DNA of 64,000 bases from Marinobacter sp. BGYM27 (GTDB lineage Bacteria; Pseudomonadota; Gammaproteobacteria; Pseudomonadales; Oleiphilaceae), in assembly GCA_025153445.1 (NCBI GenBank), contig JANZNS010000005.1:62001-126000 (forward strand), written 5' to 3'. Every line of letters starts with the position of its first letter. Position 1 is the first letter of the stretch. Below are positions 27,403 through 36,620 of this stretch, piece by piece. The position numbers and the translations under genes are program-made. The notes under the pieces are model-generated. The model had not been told where the DNA came from and searched no databases. It was given only the letters and a program-made list of their open reading frames with translations.

Positions 27403-28482
27403 TCAGGAATTTGTGCGAGGAAGTATGAAGTCCACATCCGAGTTCTGGACAGCCATCATCAGCCCCTTGATTACCGTACCTATGTCTTCGCTTCCATACA
27501 GAATATCGTAAAGCCCGCCAACAAGCGGCATGGGCACATCCATTTCTTCGCATTTTTCCTTGGTCAGAAGCAAGGTGCGAATACCCTCTGCCACCTGCCC
27601 CAACTCCGCAACGGCATCATCCAGCTTCTTGCCCTGGCCCACTGCATAACCAATGCGAAAGTTACGGCTCTTGGAGGATGTGCAGGTAACGATGAGATCG
27701 CCAACGCCCGCCAGCCCCATAAAGGTCATGGGATTGGCACCCAGCGCAACGGCGAAGCGGCTCATTTCTGCAAGACTACGGGTTATCAGCATGGATCTGG
27801 CGTTCTCTCCCAGATTGAGAGCTGATGCCAGTCCAGCGACGATCGCATAGATATTCTTTAATGCGCCGGCGAGTTCAACGCCATACACATCGACATTGGC
27901 ATACACCCGAAAGTAGCGGCAACCCAGCAGAGACTGGGTCAGCGTGCGTACATCCGGTTCCGTGGAGGCAATAACGCTTGCTGTGAGGTCTCTGGCTGCA
28001 ATCTCGGATGCCAGATTAGGCCCGCTCAGCACACCGATCCGCGTCTGCGGAATTTCTTCCTGCAGGATCTCGCTCATCAGCTTGAAGCCGTCTTTCTCAA
28101 TACCCTTGGTCAGACTGACAACCGCCTGCCCCGCCTCAAATGCCGAGGCGTGCTCGCGGATGACCGAGCGAAACGCCTTACTGGGGATGGCCACGAAAAC
28201 CGCCTCGGCGCCCTGCACTGCCTCTCGGAAATCAGCGGTAGGCAGCACATCACCTTCTAATTTTACGTCCGGCATATAGCGGGCGTTGATACGAGTGTCG
28301 CGCACCTCAGCTACCTGTGACTCGTTGCGCATCCAGAACCGGACACTATGGCCGTTTTCTGCAAGCACCTTGGTCATTGCGGTACCAAAACTGCCACCGC
28401 CGAGCACAGCAACCTGTCGGCTTACCGTTTGATTTGGAGCTACGGGTTCAGCGCGTTGTTCAGACGTATTTTTTTCGGACAT
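27403..28482 (-). CDS. gpsA: Glycerol-3-phosphate dehydrogenase (NAD(P)+)
   Basis: Makes sn-glycerol 3-phosphate from dihydroxyacetone phosphate for phospholipid synthesis. 359 residues, with about 20 extra at the N-terminus before the Rossmann motif VLGGGSFGTAMTKVLA. Catalytic region AGALKNIYAIVAG with its lysine, then NARSMLITRSLAEM. It follows the STAS gene and precedes sixA on the minus strand; this neighbourhood is common in Pseudomonas-like bacteria. Confidence 0.95.
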   Translation of the reverse strand: MSEKNTSEQRAEPVAPNQTVSRQVAVLGGGSFGTAMTKVLAENGHSVRFWMRNESQVAEVRDTRINARYMPDVKLEGDVLPTADFREAVQGAEAVFVAIPSKAFRSVIREHASAFEAGQAVVSLTKGIEKDGFKLMSEILQEEIPQTRIGVLSGPNLASEIAARDLTASVIASTEPDVRTLTQSLLGCRYFRVYANVDVYGVELAGALKNIYAIVAGLASALNLGENARSMLITRSLAEMSRFAVALGANPMTFMGLAGVGDLIVTCTSSKSRNFRIGYAVGQGKKLDDAVAELGQVAEGIRTLLLTKEKCEEMDVPMPLVGGLYDILYGSEDIGTVIKGLMMAVQNSDVDFILPRTNS

Positions 28483-28547
28483 GACTGTACCGTGATGATG
28501 GATTCAGTGTCGTTCGTCGGGAGCGGGGTGCGATTGAAGGAAAAACT

Positions 28548-29036
28548 CTAGAGCTCTTCGCACTCCAGCGCACGTACGAGATTCTTGAATTCTTCGCGAT
28601 TATGACTGTTCAGTCCCATCAGAACCCGATGAGACTCGAGGACTTTGTCCCTGACCTGCTTTTCGCTGGCGCGAAGAACAGGGATTTCCTCAAGCTCTTC
28701 GATTCTTGAGGCAGGTTCTCGCAGAATGATAAAGATTTTGTCGAAACCCATGGTCGCGATAATGCGGGTGACGTCTGGGTTTGTGGAAATCAGGGTAGGA
28801 AGGAAATGTGAACGTTTTTCTGCAGCCATGGCAATTTTGGCCAGCAAGCCCAGCGTGGTGCTGTCTATGATATCGGTTTCCGTGAGATCAATGACAACGG
28901 TCCGGAACTCCGGATTACTGGTCATGGACTCAACGAGACTATCCAGCGTCGAACACAGGTTCAGCCGAATCTCGCCAATAAACTTGAGGACATAGATGCC
29001 CTGTTGTTCAGCTTGCAGTATTTTGTAGCTTGACAT
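28548..29036 (-). CDS. STAS-domain anti-anti-sigma factor (HsbA-like)
   Basis: 162 residues; the STAS domain occupies about 1-105 and an extra helical tail follows. The likely phosphorylation serine is Ser59 in DIIDSTTLGLL. The GEIRLNLCSTLDS segment resembles HsbA, the output of the HptB pathway in Pseudomonas that controls flagellar anti-sigma FlgM and c-di-GMP signalling. ATG 29036 lies one base after the stop of the upstream phosphatase gene, so the two are coupled; a start at 29054 inside that gene is less likely. Confidence 0.85.
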   Translation of the reverse strand: MSSYKILQAEQQGIYVLKFIGEIRLNLCSTLDSLVESMTSNPEFRTVVIDLTETDIIDSTTLGLLAKIAMAAEKRSHFLPTLISTNPDVTRIIATMGFDKIFIILREPASRIEELEEIPVLRASEKQVRDKVLESHRVLMGLNSHNREEFKNLVRALECEEL

Positions 29037-29037
29037 C

Positions 29038-30222
29038 TCAGCTCGCCACGACATCCGTAACCGTCACAATAGCAATATCATCCGGCAATTCTGTGATCTC
29101 ATCGAGAATAAGAGCATCACTCAGGGAGGCGATAGTGTGACGACCTCCGGTGACGAGTTCAAGTAGTCTGCTCTCCTTTTCATCAAGGCTTTTTGCCTTA
29201 ATGACTTCAAGTATCCCGTCAGAAAACAGAATCAGCCTGAATGGGCCTTCAAGCTTCATTTCATATGTCTCCCAAGTCGGCTCTTCAAAAAGCCCGACAG
29301 GGAGACCGGTCCCTTCCAGAAAATGGCAGTTGCCCGCCGCATCGGCAATGATCGGCATCGGAAAATGCGCGCCCACGGCATAGGTCAGAGTGCGGGACGA
29401 ATGGGTAAAAATCCCGACAAACACGGTCAGGTGCTTGCCTAAACCGGTATCGAGCAATTCAGCGTTGATTCTTTCCAGAAAGCGGTCGGGATGCAGGATA
29501 TCCTCGCTGGATCCGCGCCGGATATTGCGTTGTAAACGGTTGGTCAGGTTTTTAAGCAGCACAGTGACGAAAGCAGAGCTTGCGCCATGGCCCGAGACAT
29601 CTGCGATGTAAACCAGCGTGCGATCATCGTCGAGCCGGAAGTAATCGAGAAAATCACCACTGAGGTAAAGAGAGGGTTTGATCAGGTGGTCAAACTCGAG
29701 CCCGCCGATATCGACTTTGTGATCGGGCAACATCTTGAGCTGAACCTTCCGCCCTGCCCGCTGATCGGCTCTCAATTCCGAGATGCCGGCACGCAGTTCA
29801 CGGTTGGCATCTTCCAGTTCGTGCCGATACACCTGGTTGAGCCTGTTGACCCGAACCCGGTCAAATAGCTTGGCGAGCACATCTTCCAATGTGCCTTTAT
29901 CACGGAACGGTTTCACCAGAAAATCCGCAGCGCCGGCTCTTAACGCCGAGGTGACCTGCTCGGCAGTGGACGCCAAGTGACACACAACAACCGGCACGAC
30001 GTTTTCTTCAGTATTCAGGCGATCGACCAGCGATTCAATTTCCGCGCCGCTGACATCTGCAAAAATGGCATCCGGCCATTTCTGGTCGAGTTGCAGGCTC
30101 GCGCTCTTGATATCGCTGTGAAGACTGACATAGAAACCTTTTGATTCCAGAAAACGCGTCAGCTCAGCCGCTGACTGTTGATCTGGATCGATAACAAGAA
30201 TGCGCTCAGTGCGCGATCCCAT
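29038..30222 (-). CDS. Response regulator with PP2C-type phosphatase (HsbR-like)
   Basis: 394 residues. The receiver domain (about 6-120) has its phosphoacceptor Asp56 in AIFADVSG. After a coiled linker (about 125-165), a SpoIIE/PP2C phosphatase domain runs from about 180 to the end, with metal-binding acidic motifs SGDFLDYF, IADVSGHGA and LFSDGILEV. It presumably dephosphorylates the adjacent STAS protein in response to a phosphorelay. The Pseudomonas HsbR has an additional C-terminal HATPase anti-sigma kinase domain, which is absent here. ATG 30222 chosen; TTG at 30237 is in frame but non-conserved. Confidence 0.88.
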   Translation of the reverse strand: MGSRTERILVIDPDQQSAAELTRFLESKGFYVSLHSDIKSASLQLDQKWPDAIFADVSGAEIESLVDRLNTEENVVPVVVCHLASTAEQVTSALRAGAADFLVKPFRDKGTLEDVLAKLFDRVRVNRLNQVYRHELEDANRELRAGISELRADQRAGRKVQLKMLPDHKVDIGGLEFDHLIKPSLYLSGDFLDYFRLDDDRTLVYIADVSGHGASSAFVTVLLKNLTNRLQRNIRRGSSEDILHPDRFLERINAELLDTGLGKHLTVFVGIFTHSSRTLTYAVGAHFPMPIIADAAGNCHFLEGTGLPVGLFEEPTWETYEMKLEGPFRLILFSDGILEVIKAKSLDEKESRLLELVTGGRHTIASLSDALILDEITELPDDIAIVTVTDVVAS

Positions 30223-30360
30223 GTGTACAACCCCCAACTACCTGAAGATGCGACAACAAATGGTCGCTCTATTCGCTATTCTGGCACGGCGGTGTGATAT
30301 AACAAGCCTGCAGATGCAATGATCTGTACAGCGAAACCGCAAGGGGGAGAAATCCAAGGC

Positions 30361-31827
30361 ATGCGACGCGCAATTGACGACCTACTCGGGGCCTACGACA
30401 AACTCATTATGGACCCGGTACATGGCGGCATCCCATTGTACCGCCATGAGATTCAGGTGATTGACCATCCACTTTTCCAACGCCTTCGCAATATCTGCCA
30501 GAACGACATTCTGAGCCTGGTATTCCCGGGCGCGACCCACTCCCGTTTTCTTCACAGCATTGGCGTCATGCACGTCGGGAGCCGGATGTTCCGCTCCATG
30601 ATCAATGCCTACCTGCGCGAGCGCCAATTGAGCAGCCAGGTCACACTTACCATGACCCAGCTGGATGCCATCGATTATCTGGCGAAAATTATTCGCCTCG
30701 CCTGCCTGTTGCACGACAGTGGCCATTCCAGCTTTTCGCATCAATTCACACAGGCTGCCAAAATTCGCGATCTGATGGCCCGGCCCGGGCGCTTCGAAGA
30801 TCTCTGGAAAGGCGTCGATACCCGTACTATCTATCCGGAAACACCGACAGAACTGGAACACGAGCATTATTCGGTCAGAGTCGCGTTCGATGTGCTCAAC
30901 AGCCTCAATCTTGATGATGCCGGACTTCAGCGCGATGACGTGCTGGGCATTATGGAAACCACTTCCGTCACGCCGTCCGAGCGTTTCTGCCAGCACGCCG
31001 AGACCTTCTGGGCCTTTATTGCAGGCGCAGACGCCAATGCAGGCGCTCTCCAAACCGCATCAACTCCCCGGCTTGTGATGGACCTGCTGTCTTCAATTGT
31101 GTCGGGTGAGATTGATGCGGACCGTGCGGACTATATGTTGCGGGACGGTTTCCACTCGTCCGTAACCATTGGCGGGTTCAACCTCGACCACCTTCTGAGC
31201 AACCTGCGCTTCGGCTGGACAGTGGATGAACCCTGGCTCGGGCTGGCCATCACTCAAAAAGGGCTGGGCGCACTGGAAGACTTTGTTTACAGCCGCTATC
31301 AGATGTACCGCAAGGTTTACGCCCATAAAACGGCACTGGGCTTTGACTGGTTGCTGCGCGAGGCTATCAACGAAGTACTGGCGGATCCCGATACCTTTGA
31401 ATGGGTTGATCTCTGCCTGAGTGACATGTCCTACTTTGCCGATCTGACCGATAACTTCTTCTGGGAAGCCTTCCGGCGAAAAGCGCGCAAACAGCCAGAG
31501 AGCTACTCAAAGTGCATTGTCGACCGGGTAAAACTTGAGCATCTGGATACCCGGGAGAATCTCGACGCTGACGCGCAGAAGGCGCACAGGGCATACCTTG
31601 CAACTGCACTGGGGACTGATGAATCAGACGTGGTCACCTGTACCATGCGAGCCCGCTTCTCAAATATTCAGGACAACTTTAACGGCATCAAGGTGCTGAT
31701 CAGCGAGCCGGTTACCCGCCAGCGCGCACTGAAGCGCATAACCGATGTCAGCGCCTTTTTTACCAAATTCGAGGACGGCACGATTACGCACTTTTATCAG
31801 CGCCCGTCGCTTCTGCGACAGCACTAA
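30361..31827 (+). CDS. HD-domain phosphohydrolase (SAMHD1/dGTPase-like)
   Basis: 488 residues from ATG 30361, after an AGGGGGAG ribosome-binding stretch. HD-superfamily metal site: HSRFLHSIGVMH, then the LLHDSGHSSFSHQF doublet, and the distal Asp in DADRADYMLRDGFHS. The layout resembles YwfO and SAMHD1-type proteins that hydrolyse dNTPs or other nucleotides. It stands alone, divergent from the HsbR-like gene and convergent with an FAD oxidoreductase. The substrate is not readable from sequence. Confidence 0.85.
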   Translation: MRRAIDDLLGAYDKLIMDPVHGGIPLYRHEIQVIDHPLFQRLRNICQNDILSLVFPGATHSRFLHSIGVMHVGSRMFRSMINAYLRERQLSSQVTLTMTQLDAIDYLAKIIRLACLLHDSGHSSFSHQFTQAAKIRDLMARPGRFEDLWKGVDTRTIYPETPTELEHEHYSVRVAFDVLNSLNLDDAGLQRDDVLGIMETTSVTPSERFCQHAETFWAFIAGADANAGALQTASTPRLVMDLLSSIVSGEIDADRADYMLRDGFHSSVTIGGFNLDHLLSNLRFGWTVDEPWLGLAITQKGLGALEDFVYSRYQMYRKVYAHKTALGFDWLLREAINEVLADPDTFEWVDLCLSDMSYFADLTDNFFWEAFRRKARKQPESYSKCIVDRVKLEHLDTRENLDADAQKAHRAYLATALGTDESDVVTCTMRARFSNIQDNFNGIKVLISEPVTRQRALKRITDVSAFFTKFEDGTITHFYQRPSLLRQH

Positions 31828-31839
31828 ATCAAATCATGA

Positions 31840-32919
31840 TCATGTCATCCCTCCGGGGCTTGAGAGGCCGAGCATGGCCTCCACAAGCCCCTGGGCACTG
31901 GTAAACGCGCCCTCAACACGGCCTGCCGTCAGCCAATCCCCGCAAAGCCCGATTCGTTCACTATTGGACCACACGTGCCCCGGCCCTTCCCCTGCAAATC
32001 CTGTTTTGGCGTAGAGCCAGCGATGGGTAATGGTCTCGGTGACGTCATCCGACAGCCCGAGGCTGTCCACTGCCATGGCGAACGCGCTTAGCAGCTCGGT
32101 TTTGATCCACTCCGGATCGGCATCCCGGAACTTTTCTGACCAGTCGGCCCTTGCATGTAGTACCCACCATTCGCCATCACCATCGCGTCCCGGTTTGCTG
32201 GAGTTATTGGCCGCCCACTGCAACGCTGTGTGGTTGAAACTGAACCCGTCAGCCTCTGCGCGGGCCCCTTTCGGGAAGTGGACGATTAGCGCCCAGCATG
32301 CTTCCAGTGGCAAGCCCGCGAACACTGCCGCTGCCCCCGCAAGTTCGATGCCGGAGTTTTTCAGCAATGTGTCTGTCTGCACGGGAGGCGCGGTAATAAC
32401 GACATCGTCGTAAACGCCAAGCTCGGCACCCACCGTGTCGACCAGCCGCCATCGGGAATCAGTTGTTGATTCGAGCCGCTCAACCCGCGTCGAGCAACGG
32501 ACATCCAACCCACGGGACAGTGCCCTGGTAATGGCCGACATTCGAGGCACGCCGACATAGCGCATTGCTGCTCTCATGGGCTCCCAACCCTTGTCAGCTC
32601 GCTGATAGCGAAGACGCGCGCTCCACTCCTGAACACTGGGCTGATTGTCGTCGTCGACCGCAAATCGACCCAGAAACTCGCGAAAGTCGGGATTCCTGAT
32701 TGTAAAATACTGAGCACCAATATCCACCGCACCATCAGTAACCCGTTTCGACGCCATGCGGCCACCCGGACCTCGCGCTTTATCAAATAGCGTGACATCA
32801 CACCCTTGAGCCCGCAGAAGTTTCCCCGCGGATAAACCAGCCATACCTGAACCAACAATGGCAACGCGACGTATCGCTGGTGTGAGGTTTCTGTTCATTG
32901 TCTTATTAGTCGTTGCCAT
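31840..32919 (-). CDS. FAD-dependent amine-oxidase-like protein (renalase-like)
   Basis: About 359 residues. The Rossmann FAD motif VAIVGSGMAGLSAGKLL lies close to the N-terminus, followed by LFDKARGPGGRMASKR and GAQYFTIRNPDF, as in renalase/COG3380 proteins. The C-terminus carries LCGDWLTAGRVEGAFTSAQG, which closes the FAD site. Starts at 32919 and 32898 are both possible; neither has a strong ribosome-binding site. Longer in-frame starts to 33144 would run into the divergent promoter region. It is divergent from the desaturase gene and may belong to the lipid-modification cluster. Confidence 0.82.
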   Translation of the reverse strand: MATTNKTMNRNLTPAIRRVAIVGSGMAGLSAGKLLRAQGCDVTLFDKARGPGGRMASKRVTDGAVDIGAQYFTIRNPDFREFLGRFAVDDDNQPSVQEWSARLRYQRADKGWEPMRAAMRYVGVPRMSAITRALSRGLDVRCSTRVERLESTTDSRWRLVDTVGAELGVYDDVVITAPPVQTDTLLKNSGIELAGAAAVFAGLPLEACWALIVHFPKGARAEADGFSFNHTALQWAANNSSKPGRDGDGEWWVLHARADWSEKFRDADPEWIKTELLSAFAMAVDSLGLSDDVTETITHRWLYAKTGFAGEGPGHVWSNSERIGLCGDWLTAGRVEGAFTSAQGLVEAMLGLSSPGGMT

Positions 32920-33148
32920 GAGCGTTGATGCATCCAAACAATTGGTTTCAAACGTATAACCAGTGGTATCGAGGTGCTGACGGGAATAATCGTCAATTTG
33001 CGCAAGTTTAATGCTGAGCCGCCTCGAGCCAGATGCCATCTGTTGGCGGTTGAGGCTAACAATAGCCGGGGTCCGGGTGGAACGAGAATCGAACCTCAGC
33101 GGATCCAGAGTAACAGTCGATGTCCCAATTTTGGAGAAAGGCAATTCA

Positions 33149-34093
33149 ATGACTCGAGTACAGCATTGGCTACACAGCGTGCAGAGATGGTTCGATTCCG
33201 AGGCCCATTCGGATCATCTGGATACCGACAGTCGGCGGTTCAATGTCGTGCGGGTTCTACCCTTTATCGCCCTCCACGCTGTTTGTTTCATGGCGATCTA
33301 TACCGGTGTCAGCGCCTTCGCCGCATTTTTTGCGTTAGGTTTTTTCCTGGTGCGGATGTTTGCGATCACCGGCTTCTATCACCGCTACTTTTCCCATAAA
33401 ACATTCAAGACCAACCGGTTCTGGCAGTTCGTTTTCGCCGTTATCGGCACCAGTGCCGCGCAACGGGGGCCCTTGTGGTGGGCGGCTCATCACCGGCATC
33501 ACCACCAGCATTCAGATTCTCCGGACGACCTGCACTCACCTCAGCAGAGTGGGTTCTGGTGGGCGCACCTGGGCTGGTTTACCTGTGATGCGGGATTTGC
33601 CATGAATGAAAATCGTGTTCGGGACTGGCTGAAGTTCCCCGAGCTGCGCTTTATTAATCGGTTTGATGCGCTGATTCCCGCTCTCACTGTTGCTCTTATC
33701 TACCTGCTCGGTGAAGCACTGGCAACCTGGGCGCCGGGCCTCGGCACCAACGGACTACAGTTAGTCGTCTGGGGTTTCTTTATCTCAACAGTGGCATTGT
33801 TTCACGCCACTGTTTCGATCAATTCGCTCGCTCACGTCTGGGGGTCGCGCAGGTTCGATACCAACGATGACAGCCGCAACAACTTCTGGCTCGCACTGAT
33901 CACACTTGGCGAGGGTTGGCACAACAATCATCACCGTTGGCCGCTGTCCGCCCGTCAGGGATTCCGTTGGTATGAGGTCGACGTGACCTACTATGTTCTC
34001 TGGACGATGCAGAAGCTGCGCATCATTCACAGCCTCAACGAGATCCCGGACAACATCAAGAACGAAACCCTCGCCCGTGACAGGAGGTCATGA
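33149..34093 (+). CDS. Delta-9-type membrane fatty acid desaturase
   Basis: Integral-membrane di-iron desaturase of the acyl-CoA (stearoyl-CoA desaturase) type; 314 residues from ATG 33149, with GGAG 12 bases upstream. Three histidine boxes: HRYFSH (first), HHRHHH (second) and GEGWHNNHH (third). Hydrophobic pairs precede the first and third boxes. It begins a run of overlapping genes: a SnoaL-like protein starts two bases after its stop. Confidence 0.92.
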   Translation: MTRVQHWLHSVQRWFDSEAHSDHLDTDSRRFNVVRVLPFIALHAVCFMAIYTGVSAFAAFFALGFFLVRMFAITGFYHRYFSHKTFKTNRFWQFVFAVIGTSAAQRGPLWWAAHHRHHHQHSDSPDDLHSPQQSGFWWAHLGWFTCDAGFAMNENRVRDWLKFPELRFINRFDALIPALTVALIYLLGEALATWAPGLGTNGLQLVVWGFFISTVALFHATVSINSLAHVWGSRRFDTNDDSRNNFWLALITLGEGWHNNHHRWPLSARQGFRWYEVDVTYYVLWTMQKLRIIHSLNEIPDNIKNETLARDRRS

Positions 34094-34094
34094 G

Positions 34095-34565
34095 ATGAAC
34101 GCATCAGAGCTTGATTTACACGGAGCGGAGAAAGTCACGGCATTACCGAACTGCCTTGAGCGATTCACCCGCCTTTTCAACCAGATGTCGTCTGATCATC
34201 TCGGCGACCTGGAAGGCGTCTATCACAAAGATGTCCGGTTTACAGACCCATTCACAACGGTCGGCGGACTGACGGCACTTAAACAGTATTTCGAAGGTGC
34301 CTACAGCAATGTGATCAGCTGTCATTTTGAATTTTCCAAGCCGATAGAGAATGGGGCTGAAATATGCCTGCCCTGGATAATGACACTCCAGCATCGACGG
34401 CTTAAAGGGGGCGATGCCATCACAGTGAATGGCATCAGCCACCTTGTCATAACCGATAACCGGATTATCAGCCATCGGGATTACTTCGATGCCGGTGAAT
34501 TGCTGTACGAGAATCTGCCGGTTCTCGGCGGTGCCGTTCGCTGGTTACGGAAGCACGCATCATGA
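34095..34565 (+). CDS. SnoaL/NTF2-like protein
   Basis: 156 residues with the cone-shaped NTF2-like pattern: YHKDVRFTDPF, GLTALKQYFEGAY and HLVITDNRIISHRDYFD. Proteins of this type sit in the same lipid cluster in other gammaproteobacteria. Role unknown. AGGAGG lies seven bases before ATG 34095. Its stop overlaps the SDR start as ATGA. Confidence 0.85.
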   Translation: MNASELDLHGAEKVTALPNCLERFTRLFNQMSSDHLGDLEGVYHKDVRFTDPFTTVGGLTALKQYFEGAYSNVISCHFEFSKPIENGAEICLPWIMTLQHRRLKGGDAITVNGISHLVITDNRIISHRDYFDAGELLYENLPVLGGAVRWLRKHAS

Positions 34566-35359
34566 GCACTCCCCGTGTACTGGATTTTCAGGCAACCGTT
34601 TGGATTACCGGGGCCACCTCGGGTATCGGTTTGCACCTGGCACAGTCACTACTGCGAGACAATCATCGAATAATCGCAACGGGCCGGCGCCTCCAACCGC
34701 TGCAGGAGTTGGCCAGTGAAGCTCCGGAACGCGTGACTATTGCCGTCGCGGACACGACCCAACCTGATGACCTCGAGAAAACCCGAACCCTGTTTCGCGA
34801 GCAAGCGCCTGTTCAAATGGCGATCCTGAATGCCGGCACCTGTGAGTACGTCGATATTGCCCAGTTTGATGCCAGCGTGATTGAGCACAACATTACAACC
34901 AATCTGATCGGCACAGCCCGTAGCGTCGAAACCGTGCTCCCCGCTTTGCGCAAAGCACATCGGGCGGGGTTACCTGCCCACCTTGTGATCGTCAGCTCAT
35001 CGGCCTGGTGGTTTCCTTTTGGTCGAGCTGAGGGCTATGGCGCTTCGAAAGCGGGCCTCACCTATTTTGCTCATGCATTGCGGGCCGATCTTGCCGCCGA
35101 GGGTATTACCGTGACCGTGGTATCGCCCGGATTCGTCAAGACACCCCTGACCGATCAAAATGACTTTCCAATGCCCTTCATGGTGACAGCCGAGGACGCA
35201 GCCAATCGCATTCTCAAGGGTTTAAAGAAAGGAAAGACTGAAATTCATTTCCCGAAACGATTCACCTACACGCTGAAGGCGCTGAACCTGCTACCTCAAT
35301 GCTGGATCGACAGCTTGGCTGCGCGCATGACCCGAAAATCACAGGAAACCGATGAATGA
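34562..35359 (+). CDS. Short-chain dehydrogenase/reductase
   Basis: 265-residue classical SDR. The cofactor motif is TGATSGIGLHLAQ, with NAG at LNAGTCEY; the catalytic Ser is in IVSSSAWW and the Tyr/Lys pair in GYGASKAGL. Coupled by ATGA overlaps to both neighbours. In this cluster it may reduce or oxidise a modified fatty acyl substrate; that is inferred from position only. Confidence 0.9.
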   Translation: MSTPRVLDFQATVWITGATSGIGLHLAQSLLRDNHRIIATGRRLQPLQELASEAPERVTIAVADTTQPDDLEKTRTLFREQAPVQMAILNAGTCEYVDIAQFDASVIEHNITTNLIGTARSVETVLPALRKAHRAGLPAHLVIVSSSAWWFPFGRAEGYGASKAGLTYFAHALRADLAAEGITVTVVSPGFVKTPLTDQNDFPMPFMVTAEDAANRILKGLKKGKTEIHFPKRFTYTLKALNLLPQCWIDSLAARMTRKSQETDE

Positions 35360-36618
35360 CTGATCGCCAACGCATCGCCGTTATTGGCAGTGGTATCTCC
35401 GGGCTGACTTCCGCCTGGCTGCTCGCTGACCAGCATGATGTGACACTTTTCGAGGCAGCTGATTATGCCGGCGGCCACACGCATACCCGGCATGTTGAAA
35501 TCGATGGCACACGCTGGCCGGTGAACACCGGTTTTATCGTGTTCAATGACTGGACCTACCCCAACTTCATCAAACTGATGGAGCGGCTTGGCGTTGAATC
35601 GGAAGCCAGCGAGATGAGTTTCAGCGTGCAATCAGCCGATTCGGGACTCGAGTACAACGGCACCAGCCTGAATACGCTGTTCGCCCAGCGCCGCAATGTG
35701 TTTAATCTTCCGTTTCTCAATATGATCAGGGAAATTCTCAAGTTCAATAAGCAGACACGGGCAGATCTTGCCGCCGATGCGTTGTCTGCCACCGAGACCC
35801 TTGGTGAGTACCTTAATCGCAACGGATTCTCTCGTTACTTTCGCCAACACTACATTGTGCCGATGGGCGCCGCGATATGGTCAGCACCGGAAATTGTGCT
35901 CGAACAATTCCCGGTGCGTTTCTTTCTGCAGTTTTTTAATAATCACGGCATGCTTTCGGTTGATGACCGGCCGGAGTGGCGGGTTATATCCAACGGCTCC
36001 GCGCACTATGTGTCGCGAATGATGGAAAAGCTTGCGCCGCTCACCCGCCTCAGTACGCCGGTGACCCGTGTTGTCAGGCACACCGGGCATGTTGAGATTG
36101 AAGTAGACGGTCACATTGCCAAATTCGATCAGGTGATTTTTGCCTGCCACAGTGATCAGGCGCTGTCGTTGCTGGACGACGCCAGCCCTGAGGAAACCGC
36201 AATTCTTGGCGCAATCGGCTATCAGGATAACGACGTAGTACTGCACACAGACGTCAGCCTGCTACCGTCAAACACACGTGCCTGGGCTGCATGGAACTAT
36301 GCCATTCCTGCGCACGCCACCGAGCCGGTATCGCTGACCTACAACATGAATATCCTGCAGAATTTCCATACCGCCCCCGAAACGTTCTGCGTCACGTTAA
36401 ACAATACCGCGGCAATTGATCCCTCGCTGATTATCGAACAATTCAGCTACGCGCACCCCGTGTTTACGCTTGACGCAGTGGCAGCACAGGCACGCTATGA
36501 CGAAATCGGCGGAAAAAACCGGACACACTTCTGCGGCGCCTATTGGTTCAATGGATTCCACGAAGACGGCGTGCGCAGCGCGTTGCGGGTCACTCAAGCA
36601 TTCGGGATCGGGATCTAG
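35356..36618 (+). CDS. FAD-dependent oxidoreductase of the Cfa/DUF1365 cluster
   Basis: 420-residue flavoprotein of the amine oxidase/phytoene desaturase group. FAD motif IAVIGSGISGLTSAWLL at the N-terminus, then EAADYAGGHTHTR and VNTGFIVFNDWTYPNF. The C-terminus FCGAYWFNGFHEDGVRSA closes the FAD site. This subfamily is regularly encoded beside DUF1365 and Cfa-family genes, as here, and in some bacteria belongs to singlet-oxygen or light-stress regulons. ATGA overlap with the SDR gene. Confidence 0.88.
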   Translation: MTDRQRIAVIGSGISGLTSAWLLADQHDVTLFEAADYAGGHTHTRHVEIDGTRWPVNTGFIVFNDWTYPNFIKLMERLGVESEASEMSFSVQSADSGLEYNGTSLNTLFAQRRNVFNLPFLNMIREILKFNKQTRADLAADALSATETLGEYLNRNGFSRYFRQHYIVPMGAAIWSAPEIVLEQFPVRFFLQFFNNHGMLSVDDRPEWRVISNGSAHYVSRMMEKLAPLTRLSTPVTRVVRHTGHVEIEVDGHIAKFDQVIFACHSDQALSLLDDASPEETAILGAIGYQDNDVVLHTDVSLLPSNTRAWAAWNYAIPAHATEPVSLTYNMNILQNFHTAPETFCVTLNNTAAIDPSLIIEQFSYAHPVFTLDAVAAQARYDEIGGKNRTHFCGAYWFNGFHEDGVRSALRVTQAFGIGI

Positions 36619-36620
36619 CC

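Noticed and set aside
33079-33110. ECF sigma-type promoter (GGAAC) upstream of the desaturase
   Set aside because: The -35-like GGAAC is present, but the -10 element is not convincing and no ECF sigma gene is in the window.
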